Shown here: piece by piece, positions 8,826 through 17,711 of the stretch
Layout of the letters: each line of letters starts with the position of its first letter
Position numbering within the stretch: position 1 is the stretch's first letter
Assembly (NCBI RefSeq): GCF_000222485.1
Contig: NC_015914.1
Location: forward strand, 1,426,001-1,490,000
Direction of reading: 5' to 3'
From: Cyclobacterium marinum DSM 745
GTDB lineage: Bacteria; Bacteroidota; Bacteroidia; Cytophagales; Cyclobacteriaceae
DNA: 64,000 nucleotides
Notes under the pieces: generated by a model
Told to the model about the DNA's origin: nothing
Seen by the model: the letters and a program-made list of their open reading frames with translations, nothing else
Database searches by the model: none
Made by a program: the position numbers and the translations under genes

Positions 8826-9088
8826 TTTTGTTAAACCATCCTGATAAATAAAATGCTTCATTCCAATTCTAAGCTATGAATTTACCAGCTTAAAATAAAA
8901 ATCATAAGGTAGGAAAAATGAGCCAGCTAAAATTATTAAACATTTGACAGCCACCAAAACCTCTTATTTAAATTCAGACCTCTCACCAAATAAAAACATT
9001 GTTTTATCCATTAAAAACAATTAATTTCAAACTTAATAACCGTAGAGAGGTGAGTATTCGATAATATTTCTTCAATCATTCTGCCTTC

Positions 9089-10897
9089 ATGCCAACACAC
9101 AGTAAAGCAAAAGCCCCCCTTCAAAAGTCCATTGCCGTTCTCCCATTTGTTAACATGAGTTCCAATAAGGAGAACGAATATTTTTGTGATGGAATTACGG
9201 AAGAGATTATCAATGCTTTGGCCAAAATTGATGGTTTAAGGGTTACCTCAAGGACTTCTTCATTTTATTTCAAAGGAAAAAACATTCCAATTAGAAATAT
9301 CAGCAAGGAATTAGGCGTAGAAACGCTACTGGAAGGCAGTGTGCGCCTCTCAGGAAATTCCCTTCGAATTACAGCTCAGCTAATTCAAGCGGATGAGGAT
9401 TTTCACTTCTGGTCAGAAACTTGGGACAGAAAAAGTGACAATATATTTGCGGTGCAAGATGAAGTTAGCCTTTTAATTGCTGAAAAATTACGGGAACATT
9501 TCGGACACTTTGAAATACAAGAGCGATTGGTAAACCAACAAACCGAAAGTTTGGATGCCTATACTCTTTATCTCAAAGGGCGCTATTACCTAAATAAATG
9601 GAATCCTGAAGATTGCAAAACCGCCATTGATTGCTTTAATCAAGCCTTAGGCTTAGACCCCAACCATCCCAATTCCTTGACCGGATTGGCAGATAGCTAT
9701 AGCTTCTTGGCCACAACAGGTTTCATCTCTTTTGAGGAAGGATGGGGAAAATGTGCAGAATTAACTCACAAAGCCCTGGCCATAAACAACCAGTTGCCGG
9801 AAGCCTATTATCAGCTGGCCAATCTTTCATTTTTCACGGAAGCCGATTTCAAAAATTCCTTCATTACCATTAAAAAAGGCCTGGAGATCAACCCAAACCA
9901 TGTTGAATCTCAGCAGTTTTTATCTTTTCTATACTTATTGGCCGGGCAAAAGGAGGATTCAAAAAGACACCTTGACATTGCCATAAAAATTGACCCTCTA
10001 TCCCAGGAAACCCAATTTTACAGTGCTTATCTGGATTATATGCTAGAGAGTTTTCAGGATGCCATGGTCAAACTTCATAAATGCTTGGAAGTTAACCCCA
10101 GAAATATCCCCGCACATGCTATCATTGTCAATAGCTTGGTAATGCTGGGAGATGCGGATCAAGTTATTGGCTATTTTGACAAGATGCCTTCAGAAATTAT
10201 AGTCCCCGCAGAGAAAGTTGGTAATCTAGCTCTGGCCTATGTGCTAAAGGGCGATGAAACTCAGGCCAAATCTAGCTTCCAGCTATTGCATGAAATATCA
10301 AAACAAGAAGGCGGTTTTGCTGCAGAGGTCTATATCTTACTCTACTATGTATTTACCGGTCGATTTGAACAAGCATTTGATTGGATGTTTAACGCCAAAA
10401 AAAATAAATACCCTTTATTAATCCTCCGTTTTGCAGATCCCCTGATGAATGCATTAAAAGAAGACCCGAGGTATCATGAATTAAAACATCAATTATTCCC
10501 TCCTACACTCTTTGAAAGAAGTCAGGAGAATCCGAAAAAAGCTTTATTAAATGATGTAACTGTAAAAGCTTTTAAAGAAAAACTAACCTACTTTATTGAA
10601 GAAAAAGAATTGTATTTAAACCCGGATTTATCTCTTCGTTCCTTGGCCAAAGAACTGGATATTCACCCCAACCAACTTTCTTGGCTCCTCAACGAAAGCA
10701 TAGGCAAAAATTTTAATGCCTATATCAATCACTACCGTGTCAAGGAATTCAAGCGTCTGGCCAAAGACCCATCCAAAGCTCATATCACAGTTATTGGCCT
10801 TGCTTATGAAAGTGGTTTCAATTCTAAAACCGTTTTTAACACCTATTTTAAGAAAGAAACCGGCCTCACTCCCAAACAGTTTGTTAAAAATCAATAA
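9089..10897 (+). CDS. TolB-like/TPR protein with C-terminal AraC DNA-binding domain
   Basis: This 602-residue protein has three parts. Residues about 14-140 match the TolB-like domain found in adenylate-cyclase-like and CadC-like regulators (SIAVLPFVNMSSNKENEYFCDGI written in part, then LLEGSVRLSGNSLRITAQL). Residues about 150-430 are TPR-type helical repeats (for example AIDCFNQALGLDPNHPNSL). Residues about 510-602 are an AraC helix-turn-helix (LAKELDIHPNQLSWLLNESI, then VIGLAYESGFNSKTVFNTYF). No signal peptide or membrane helix is visible, so it should be a soluble cytoplasmic regulator. The next gene, an alcohol-dehydrogenase-like protein 128 bases away on the same strand, is a possible target. 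Confidence 0.88.
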   Translation: MPTHSKAKAPLQKSIAVLPFVNMSSNKENEYFCDGITEEIINALAKIDGLRVTSRTSSFYFKGKNIPIRNISKELGVETLLEGSVRLSGNSLRITAQLIQADEDFHFWSETWDRKSDNIFAVQDEVSLLIAEKLREHFGHFEIQERLVNQQTESLDAYTLYLKGRYYLNKWNPEDCKTAIDCFNQALGLDPNHPNSLTGLADSYSFLATTGFISFEEGWGKCAELTHKALAINNQLPEAYYQLANLSFFTEADFKNSFITIKKGLEINPNHVESQQFLSFLYLLAGQKEDSKRHLDIAIKIDPLSQETQFYSAYLDYMLESFQDAMVKLHKCLEVNPRNIPAHAIIVNSLVMLGDADQVIGYFDKMPSEIIVPAEKVGNLALAYVLKGDETQAKSSFQLLHEISKQEGGFAAEVYILLYYVFTGRFEQAFDWMFNAKKNKYPLLILRFADPLMNALKEDPRYHELKHQLFPPTLFERSQENPKKALLNDVTVKAFKEKLTYFIEEKELYLNPDLSLRSLAKELDIHPNQLSWLLNESIGKNFNAYINHYRVKEFKRLAKDPSKAHITVIGLAYESGFNSKTVFNTYFKKETGLTPKQFVKNQ

Positions 10898-11025
10898 GTA
10901 TATTTCCGTTTCGTTGGCAACTTTGTTCGGATTTGTAAACCCGAACAAGTGAATGGAATCCGGAACTCAAAACTGCTTCATTTGTCAGAAATTTGTTTTG
11001 TTAATCAACATAAACAAACAAAAAG

Positions 11026-12009
11026 ATGAAAGCAGTTATCACAACAGGTTATGGATCCCCAGAGGTATTCAAATTAGATCAAGTGGCTAAACCAGACCCA
11101 AAGGCAAATGAAGTCCTTGTACGCATTCATGCCTCCTCAGTCACCAAGGCTGATTCCATGATGCGAACTGGAAAACCCTATATCGGGCGCCTCTTTTTAG
11201 GTCTCAGCAAACCCAAACATCCCATATGGGGAAGTGGTTTTGCAGGAGTGATTGAAGCTGTTGGATCAGCGGTGAAAAACTTCAAAAAGGGAGACAATGT
11301 ATTTGGAGAAAACATCAATTCCTTTGGCACTTATGCCCAATTTATAGCCATAGCCGAAGACGGTGTGATCGCCAAATTGCCCAAATCACTAAGCTTTGAA
11401 GAAGCTGCAGGAATATGTGATGGTGGCATTACCTCCTTAAATTTTTTGCAGAACATTGGCAATATCCATTCCGGACAAAAAGTGTTAATCAATGGAGGGT
11501 CTGGAAGTTTAGGTACAGCGGCCATACAAATTGCAAAATATTACAGGGCACATGTAACTGCCGTTTGCAGTACCGCAAACATGGAACTGGTAAGATCATT
11601 GGGGGCGGATGAAGTCATTGACTACACCAAAACTGACTTTACCCACAATAAAAATTATTATGATTTGATCTATGACACTGTAGGTACAAGGTCTTTTGAA
11701 GAGTGTAAACCTTCGCTGAAAGAAAATGGCTGTTATGCCTCTCCAGTTTTGGGAATGCCTTTAATTGGTCAGATGATGGTTACCTCTCTATTTGGTAATA
11801 AGAAAGCAAAATTCTCTGCCACCGGTTCATTACCTAAGAAAGAAATCATGCGATTGTTAAACATTTTGATTGACATCATTAAGGCAGGGCATTTCATAGC
11901 GCCAGTTGACCGGACCTATAAGTTAGAACAAGTGGTGGAAGCCCATACCTATGTAGATAAAGGCAGAAAAAAAGGAAATGTGGTATTAAAGCCTTTTGCC
12001 CTTTCTTAA
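11026..12009 (+). CDS. Zinc-independent MDR oxidoreductase (quinone oxidoreductase-like)
   Basis: This 327-residue protein of the medium-chain dehydrogenase/reductase family has an N-terminal GroES-like domain (about 1-120) and a Rossmann domain with the dinucleotide motif NGGSGSLGTAAIQIAKYY (about 154-171). The catalytic-zinc cysteine and the structural-zinc cysteine cluster of true alcohol dehydrogenases are absent, which fits NADPH:quinone or enone reductases. The C-terminus APVDRTYKLEQVVEAHTYVD is typical of the family. It follows the AraC-type regulator on the same strand. Confidence 0.9.
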   Translation: MKAVITTGYGSPEVFKLDQVAKPDPKANEVLVRIHASSVTKADSMMRTGKPYIGRLFLGLSKPKHPIWGSGFAGVIEAVGSAVKNFKKGDNVFGENINSFGTYAQFIAIAEDGVIAKLPKSLSFEEAAGICDGGITSLNFLQNIGNIHSGQKVLINGGSGSLGTAAIQIAKYYRAHVTAVCSTANMELVRSLGADEVIDYTKTDFTHNKNYYDLIYDTVGTRSFEECKPSLKENGCYASPVLGMPLIGQMMVTSLFGNKKAKFSATGSLPKKEIMRLLNILIDIIKAGHFIAPVDRTYKLEQVVEAHTYVDKGRKKGNVVLKPFALS

Positions 12010-12040
12010 TCTTTCTCTTCATCAAAAGAAATGCTTTAGA

Positions 12041-12982
12041 ATGAAAAAGCAAACAATTTCAACCTATTCTCAATTGTTATTCGGGCTCTTTGGCATTATC
12101 TCCGCATGTTCAGAGGAGGGGTTAATTTCTCCAATGCCACCAAGCCAAAAGCATATTACTGAAATCCCGGATCAGAATTTTGAAGAAAAATTAATTGAGC
12201 TGGGAATCGATAGTGACGGATTAATAAACCAAATGCTAATAACTGAGGATGCCAAAAATGTCAAAACTTTGGTTTTAACTAGTGATCTTGGAACGCCTGA
12301 AAAAGAGAAAATAGCGAATCTATCAGGTATTGGAGCTTTTGAAGATCTGGTTTACTTATCTGCTGGCAACAATTTACTGACTGAAATTAATTTAGCTGCA
12401 AACCAAAAATTAACTTCATTGCACCTTGAAGCCAATTATCTTCAAACATTGGACATTAGCCAAAACAAGGGATTGGAGGACATTAACCTCATCTTAAATA
12501 ACCTCACTGAAATTAATGGGTTAAATCATACCAAGCAGTTGAAGACCTTAAACCTCTCATGGAATTTGCTCGAAAGTCTTTCTGTCAATCTTCCGGCTTT
12601 AGAAGGCCTGAATGTAGAAAACAATAAATTAAAGTTACTGAATGTGCAGGGGTGTACTTCCTTAGAGACCTTGATAGCCAAATTAAACGAACTAGAAACC
12701 ATAGATCTCCGCACCAATACAAATTTGAAATATGTGACCTTATCGGCCAATCAATTAAAAGAGATCGATCTTACAAGCAATAATACCTTAGAAAAACTAT
12801 GGATTTCAAGCAATTCTCTTAACCGATTGGATGTCAGTAATCTCATCGGGTTAAACCTACTTGATATCAGCAAAAACCAAAATTTAAGCTGTATAAAAGT
12901 TGGCCAAAACCAAAATATATTGACAATTAACAGTCAAGCTCACCAAGAACTTAGAACTAGCCCTTGTGATGGATACCAATGA
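12041..12982 (+). CDS. Leucine-rich-repeat lipoprotein
   Basis: The start chosen is the ATG at 12041 (MKKQTISTYS), because it gives a signal peptide ending in the lipobox ISAC; an upstream in-frame ATG would overlap the preceding gene. The mature protein consists mainly of short LRR units of about 21 residues: KLTSLHLEANYLQTLDISQ, LKTLNLSWNLLESLSVN, LKYVTLSANQLKEIDLTS, LEKLWISSNSLNRLDVS. Such Bacteroidota LRR lipoproteins sit at the cell surface and probably bind proteins or polymers. No enzymatic domain is present and the partner is unknown. Confidence 0.85.
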   Translation: MKKQTISTYSQLLFGLFGIISACSEEGLISPMPPSQKHITEIPDQNFEEKLIELGIDSDGLINQMLITEDAKNVKTLVLTSDLGTPEKEKIANLSGIGAFEDLVYLSAGNNLLTEINLAANQKLTSLHLEANYLQTLDISQNKGLEDINLILNNLTEINGLNHTKQLKTLNLSWNLLESLSVNLPALEGLNVENNKLKLLNVQGCTSLETLIAKLNELETIDLRTNTNLKYVTLSANQLKEIDLTSNNTLEKLWISSNSLNRLDVSNLIGLNLLDISKNQNLSCIKVGQNQNILTINSQAHQELRTSPCDGYQ

Positions 12983-13381
12983 ACAGGTAATGCTGATAGT
13001 TTAAAATACCCTTGTTAACTGGAATATAAATCCTAATGAGCATCTATAAATAACAGGTGGATAACCTACCCTTAACTTAAGTAGAAATACGATCCAAAAA
13101 GCTTAAAATAATAAATGCAAGCAACTTAGGAAAACCGGAACCACATGAAGCGTTATTGCCTATTTCCGAGTTTAAATTTTAAATGGAAAAATAAATTAAT
13201 TGTTCGACCCTCAGGGAGAAAATAAAACCAAACTGGAAAATCGATTGATAGGAAAGCTTCTATTCATGGAAACTTAATTGTTTTACTATATATTTATTAC
13301 AAAATGAAGGAAACTAGAACTAATTTCGGTCTAAATAATGCGTTGCTTTTCTTCCCTTTTTAACAAAATATATAAAAGCTA
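12983..13381. other. Intergenic region without recognised features
   Basis: The sequence is AT-rich and broken by stops in all frames. No clear terminator hairpin, operator or RNA structure was seen. Confidence 0.4.
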
Positions 13382-13840
13382 ATGAAAATTATTCAACCAA
13401 AATCAAGACCTGAAATCAGTGAAAATGCTAAACTTTCAAAGATTTACTCCCAATTTGAAAACCTTATCACCGTATTGAATGGCATTGGCTTGCCTGATAA
13501 TATTAAAGAGACCATCAATGCATCCATTGAACAGCTGAATTCGGCTTCCAAGGATAATTTATTGAAAAAAACCAAAAAGGAACAGGTAAAAATTGTCAAG
13601 CTTATTGAAAAGCAACTAAAAATAGTACCCATTAACCATTATCGTAATACATGGATGGCTTTGGGGATGGTAGTATTTGGTCTACCACTTGGAATAGCTT
13701 TTGGCACAATTCTAGACAATATCGGATTATTGGGAATTGGCTTACCAATAGGTATGGTCATTGGACTTGCAGTAGGTACGGGTATGGATAAGAAAGCTAA
13801 GGAAGAGGGCAGACAACTCAATATTGAAGTTAGCTATTAG
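13382..13840 (+). CDS. Small protein with glycine-rich membrane hairpin, unknown function
   Basis: This 152-residue protein is not recognised. Residues 1-85 are hydrophilic and probably helical, with a lysine-rich stretch (LLKKTKKEQVKIVKLIEKQL). Residues about 95-138 form two glycine-rich hydrophobic segments (MALGMVVFGLPLGIAFGTIL and GIGLPIGMVIGLAVGTGM) with GxxxG-like spacing that favours helix packing. The tail is charged. It could be a small inner-membrane protein with a cytoplasmic N-terminal domain. It stands alone between two long AT-rich gaps. Confidence 0.6.
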   Translation: MKIIQPKSRPEISENAKLSKIYSQFENLITVLNGIGLPDNIKETINASIEQLNSASKDNLLKKTKKEQVKIVKLIEKQLKIVPINHYRNTWMALGMVVFGLPLGIAFGTILDNIGLLGIGLPIGMVIGLAVGTGMDKKAKEEGRQLNIEVSY

Positions 13841-14467
13841 CTAATTGCCATAAATCTTATTCACATCTCTTCCAAAGAAGCACCATTAATAATTTATAAA
13901 AGAAAATTATCAAAATGGAATATTTGAAAAGGCAAGGACAAGACAATATGTTCGGATAGCTCCATTCCTTTAGAGAATTTTATTGAGGAAGGCATAATAA
14001 AATCACCAATGTTTTAAGTAACAATTCGAAAGTTAAACACTTGACTACCAACTCATAAAACTAAAACAACAACCCAAGCTTAAGGATCTATAGCATCCAA
14101 ATTAACTAGGAGGTTAATATTTATGTTTCATATCATTACCCTATTGAAATTCTTCATAACATTTCGATTTTTTTTACAAACCATTGAGGATTCACAAGAG
14201 TTTCAACGGGAGTATAAATAATCTCTTTTGGCATGGTACAAGGGGAGATGAACATATTGAAGATACATATTAAACACAATAATAAATATTGTTTAAACTA
14301 TGAAACCTCGAAGCATAAATACTTGGTCTTGAATGTTTCCTTTTTTTATTAAAATTTACCATTATGTTTTTGTAATACTTATACAAAACATTAACTTAAG
14401 GTGCGGATTTACATTATAGTTTAAATAAAATTTCACTGTAATTGGTAAATCTTATTGATCTTATGGC
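13841..14467. other. Long AT-rich intergenic region
   Basis: These 627 bases hold no supported gene. A 32-codon open frame at 14123-14221 follows an AGGAGG-like sequence, but its product has no recognisable features and it is not called. No tRNA-like or strong hairpin structure was recognised. Confidence 0.4.
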
Positions 14468-15292
14468 ATGATTACAAAGAGGCTTGTAATCTATCACTTT
14501 TCTACTGGTTATTGGATGTCAATGTACTCTAAAAAATTTCGTGAAATATTAAAACATATTTTTTACAGCCGTAGAACATTGGGTAGGTATTATTCTTTAA
14601 AACGAATAAAGAATCATGATTTTACCATAATCTCAGACAATTGCTGGGGCCGGGGAGTATATAAATTCTTAGGCTTACCTTGCAATACTCCAACTGCAGG
14701 CATGGGTATTGAAAGAGATTATTTAGATTTTATAGAAAATTTAAATAGCGAATCTGCAGATGAAGTCACCGAATTGGATGAAAGTCATTGCGAAGCCATT
14801 GCCGGAAGAACTTATCCAATTGGAAGGACCCCATACGCAAAACTTCATTTTTTTCGTTACAATAATTTCACGGTCGCTCAAAGATTATTTCGAATGAGGT
14901 TTAAAAATATTAATAAGGAAAACCTTTATTACAAGATCGATTTTGATTACTACAATTGTCGAAATAAAGAAGATATAGAACGTTGGAATAAAATGCAGCT
15001 CCCCAATAGTGTTGCCTTTTATTCAGACGAAACCTTAAAATTTTATTCAGGAAAAATTCACAATGGTGTTTACATAAAAAAGAAAATGCACCCCCTAAAT
15101 AATTTCCATTTCGGTTTTAATCAAAAATATTTCGATTTTATAACCTGGCTAAACACCGGAATACCCAATCAAACTCTCAAGTATAAAGTGCTAAATTTCA
15201 TTTTATTAGACGATGGTATAAACATTTTTATTGCTAAGTCTCTTAGATCAACTTTCAAGAAAATATCACCCAAAATTCTCAAAAGAGCTTGA
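14468..15292 (+). CDS. DUF1919-family protein (exopolysaccharide-associated)
   Basis: This 274-residue protein resembles DUF1919, a family found in exopolysaccharide and capsule clusters. The diagnostic segment is TIISDNCWGRGVYKFLG (about 53-69), followed by NTPTAGMG and DYLDFIENL. A later segment with YPIGRTPYAKLHFFRY is also typical. No signal peptide or membrane helix is evident. The start is uncertain: ATGs at codons 17 and 19 (MSMYSKKF) are alternatives. No other polysaccharide-synthesis genes lie nearby, so it is an orphan, and its AT-rich flanks are compatible with acquisition by transfer, though this is not shown. Confidence 0.7.
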   Translation: MITKRLVIYHFSTGYWMSMYSKKFREILKHIFYSRRTLGRYYSLKRIKNHDFTIISDNCWGRGVYKFLGLPCNTPTAGMGIERDYLDFIENLNSESADEVTELDESHCEAIAGRTYPIGRTPYAKLHFFRYNNFTVAQRLFRMRFKNINKENLYYKIDFDYYNCRNKEDIERWNKMQLPNSVAFYSDETLKFYSGKIHNGVYIKKKMHPLNNFHFGFNQKYFDFITWLNTGIPNQTLKYKVLNFILLDDGINIFIAKSLRSTFKKISPKILKRA

Positions 15293-15362
15293 CTTTAAAC
15301 AACTTACGAATTATTATATTAACTTATCTTGAGTTTGTATAGAATAACCAACAAATCCTAAA

Positions 15363-16448
15363 ATGAAACTTGAATTCAAAAATAAACCAATCCGATTTTT
15401 AACCATACTAATATTAGCCATTAGCACTTCTGGTTTCATTATCAATGAAACCAGGCAACATCATCTGAACATCTCTCCTCCTACAGAAGTTGAGATACAC
15501 CCTCAAAAACTAAGCAATTTCACTTTAAAAGAAGGTGAAACTTACCAATTGGTAAATTCATCCATTAAACAATTTTACACCATCAGCTTTAAAGGAACAA
15601 TTGAGAAGTTTGACACCCTTAGCATTGGAAAAGGTAGTGGAAGGTACCTTACAAGTAATTTGACCATCACACCAGACAGCATCATTTCCACTAGAGTTAC
15701 CAATGTAACAAGCAGAAAAGCATTTAAACATGAACTACAATTAAAAAACGACCTGAGTATAAAAATTGATAGGGGTTTAAGTTCTAGTACAGTCACCATC
15801 ATAAACGAAAGCGATACTTTATCCTTTTCCTCGGATTTTATTGGGATGAATCAACCATTTATCCATTCTTCAGGCACACAGATAGCAGTTGACACATTTG
15901 AATTCATATGTGAAGATTACTATTCGGATGTATTTGTTTTTGGAGACAGCTATGTAAATAGTTCCAGTCCTGCTAGGTGGCCATATTATACCCATGCTGC
16001 AGGCTATCAATTTTTGTGTGATGGATTGCCGGGAGGTGGATCTAAAGACGGCTTTGATTTTATAAATGCTGCCTTTTCAATTCACCAACCCAAATACGCC
16101 ATTTGGTGTTTGGGCATGAACGACAAAAGTGATGAGGACAGTATCGCCAATGAAAATTGGAAAAACTATGTGGAAAAGGTTAAGGACCTCTGTGCTAAAA
16201 ACAATGTAACATTAATTTTTTCTACGGTCCCTTCTGTTGAGAAAAGAAATAATAGAGGCAAAAATGATTATATCAGGGCTTCCGGATATAGGTACATTGA
16301 TTTTGATAAAGCTGTTTCTGATGGAGCGGGCAATTGGAAAGAAGGAATGTTAGCCAAGGATGGAGTACATCCTACCGAAAAAGGTGCAGAAGCAATGGCT
16401 GATAGATTTCTAGTAGATTTTCCGGAAATAAAAAATTACAAAAGGTGA
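15363..16448 (+). CDS. SGNH/GDSL-type hydrolase with N-terminal beta domain, exported
   Basis: This 361-residue protein begins with a signal-anchor-like hydrophobic segment (11-27). A beta-rich domain (about 40-180) precedes the SGNH hydrolase domain, whose four blocks are GDSY (194-197, nucleophile Ser196), a glycine-rich GGGS (224-227), GMND (251-254) and DGVHP (333-337, Asp333 and His336 of the triad). It probably removes acyl groups from a carbohydrate or lipid outside the cytoplasm. A helper beta domain before an SGNH domain is common in carbohydrate esterases. Its neighbours give no substrate clue. Confidence 0.85.
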   Translation: MKLEFKNKPIRFLTILILAISTSGFIINETRQHHLNISPPTEVEIHPQKLSNFTLKEGETYQLVNSSIKQFYTISFKGTIEKFDTLSIGKGSGRYLTSNLTITPDSIISTRVTNVTSRKAFKHELQLKNDLSIKIDRGLSSSTVTIINESDTLSFSSDFIGMNQPFIHSSGTQIAVDTFEFICEDYYSDVFVFGDSYVNSSSPARWPYYTHAAGYQFLCDGLPGGGSKDGFDFINAAFSIHQPKYAIWCLGMNDKSDEDSIANENWKNYVEKVKDLCAKNNVTLIFSTVPSVEKRNNRGKNDYIRASGYRYIDFDKAVSDGAGNWKEGMLAKDGVHPTEKGAEAMADRFLVDFPEIKNYKR

Positions 16449-16498
16449 ATGGAAGACTAATATCTTCAAATTCCACTTACTTTAAGCAATAGAGAGCA

Positions 16499-16927
16499 AT
16501 GGATAAATATTTAGATGCTGCACCGGAAGCAGGTATTCGTTTTTTTAAAAACTATAATGGAAAAGGTAAGGTCGTAATGATGAACCTTTTAAAGTTTAAA
16601 GAATGGGCCGATTACAACAATCTGGAATTTATAAGCCCTTCTAAGCCGATAACCGGAGAGGAAGCTTATCAACTATATATGGACAATACCCTCCCCCTTT
16701 TAAAAAAAGCAGGAAGTCGCATAGTGTTTTACGGAAAATGTAAGGAGTTTCTTATTGGTCCTAGTTCAGAAAAATGGGATGCTATGTTATTGGTCGAACA
16801 CCAATCAACTTCTGAATTTATTTCATTTTCTCAAAACAAAGAATTTTTAGCACATGCGGGCCATAGAACTGCCGCCTTGGAGGATTCACGATTATTACCC
16901 ATTTTAGAAAGCAGTCAATACACTTAA
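16499..16927 (+). CDS. DUF1330-family protein
   Basis: This 142-residue protein has the DUF1330 pattern: KVVMMNLLKFKEWADYN, then GEEAYQLYMDNTLPLLKKAG, then WDAMLLVEHQSTSEFISF, and HAGHRTAALEDSRLLPI at the end. DUF1330 proteins are small ferredoxin-like (dimeric alpha/beta barrel) proteins with unsettled biochemical roles. It precedes the TetR unit on the same strand, but 155 bases and an operator separate them. Confidence 0.75.
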   Translation: MDKYLDAAPEAGIRFFKNYNGKGKVVMMNLLKFKEWADYNNLEFISPSKPITGEEAYQLYMDNTLPLLKKAGSRIVFYGKCKEFLIGPSSEKWDAMLLVEHQSTSEFISFSQNKEFLAHAGHRTAALEDSRLLPILESSQYT

Positions 16928-17081
16928 TTGGGTATATCTTTTGATGCTTTCATCTATAACCTCTCCAATATAGGTCAATAAATCTCCATGGGAATAATTA
17001 GCATTGAATATGAGGCTTTCAACATCTAATTAGTTAGTAAAAGGAACAATGAAATAATTGGTTCAAACAAATTCAATAAAA

Positions 17082-17095
17082 AATGAACGTTCATT
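17082..17095. promoter_or_regulatory. Probable TetR operator (perfect palindrome)
   Basis: AATGAACGTTCATT is a perfect 14-base palindrome, with further TGAA/TTCA half-site-like sequence beside it (ATTCATTT). It lies 38 bases before the chosen start of the TetR gene, a position suited to autorepression. TGAACGTTCA-type palindromes are typical of TetR-family sites. Confidence 0.7.
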
Positions 17096-17133
17096 CATTT
17101 TTTATCGTTGCGTTACTATACAATTCGGCAAAA

Positions 17134-17706
17134 ATGAAGAGCAATCTTAAATCCAATAGTAAAAGAGAGTCTTTGGTTAAGGCTACAATTCAGCTTGTCA
17201 ACAACAATGGATTTCACGCAACGCCTATGTCAAAGATTGCGAAAATGGCAGGAGTATCTCCTGGCACCATCTATTTGTATTTTGAGAACAAACAGGACCT
17301 GGTCAATCAAGTTTACATTGAGGTAAAGCGTTCCTTTACCCGATTTGCTTTCAAGGACTATAAGGAAAGCACATCTGTCGAAGGAGACTTTGAGAAAATA
17401 TGGAAGAACATAGCCGAATTTAAACTTAAAGAAGTCGAGGAAGCTTTGTTTTTATCTCAATGCGACAATACACCCATGATTGATGAACCAAGTAGAAAAG
17501 AAGGCTTGAAGCACTTAAGCCCTCTCTTGGAGCTTTGGAAACGTGGGCAGAAAGAAGGTCTTATCAAACAGGTATCTCCTTATTTGCTTTATGCATTCAG
17601 TATTTATCCGATTTCTTTTTTACTACAGCAACACGAACGGTTTGATATTAAACCGGAAAACATTAATGAAGCCTACGAAATGGCTTGGAACAGTATTAAA
17701 ATCTAA
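17134..17706 (+). CDS. TetR/AcrR-family repressor
   Basis: The start chosen is the ATG at 17134 (MKSNLKSNSKRESL), because an upstream in-frame ATG at 17083 lies inside the palindromic operator. The 190-residue protein has the TetR helix-turn-helix: LVKATIQLVNNNGFHATPMS, then IAKMAGVSPGTIYLYFENKQDLV. The C-terminal ligand domain is divergent. The oxidoreductase gene starts five bases after its stop, so the repressor probably controls itself and that enzyme in response to a small hydrophobic or electrophilic ligand. Confidence 0.9.
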   Translation: MKSNLKSNSKRESLVKATIQLVNNNGFHATPMSKIAKMAGVSPGTIYLYFENKQDLVNQVYIEVKRSFTRFAFKDYKESTSVEGDFEKIWKNIAEFKLKEVEEALFLSQCDNTPMIDEPSRKEGLKHLSPLLELWKRGQKEGLIKQVSPYLLYAFSIYPISFLLQQHERFDIKPENINEAYEMAWNSIKI

Positions 17707-17711
17707 TTAAC

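Noticed and set aside
14123..14221. 32-codon frame after an AGGAGG-like sequence
   Set aside because: Very short, phenylalanine-rich product without features; SD-like matches occur by chance and are of little weight in Bacteroidota.
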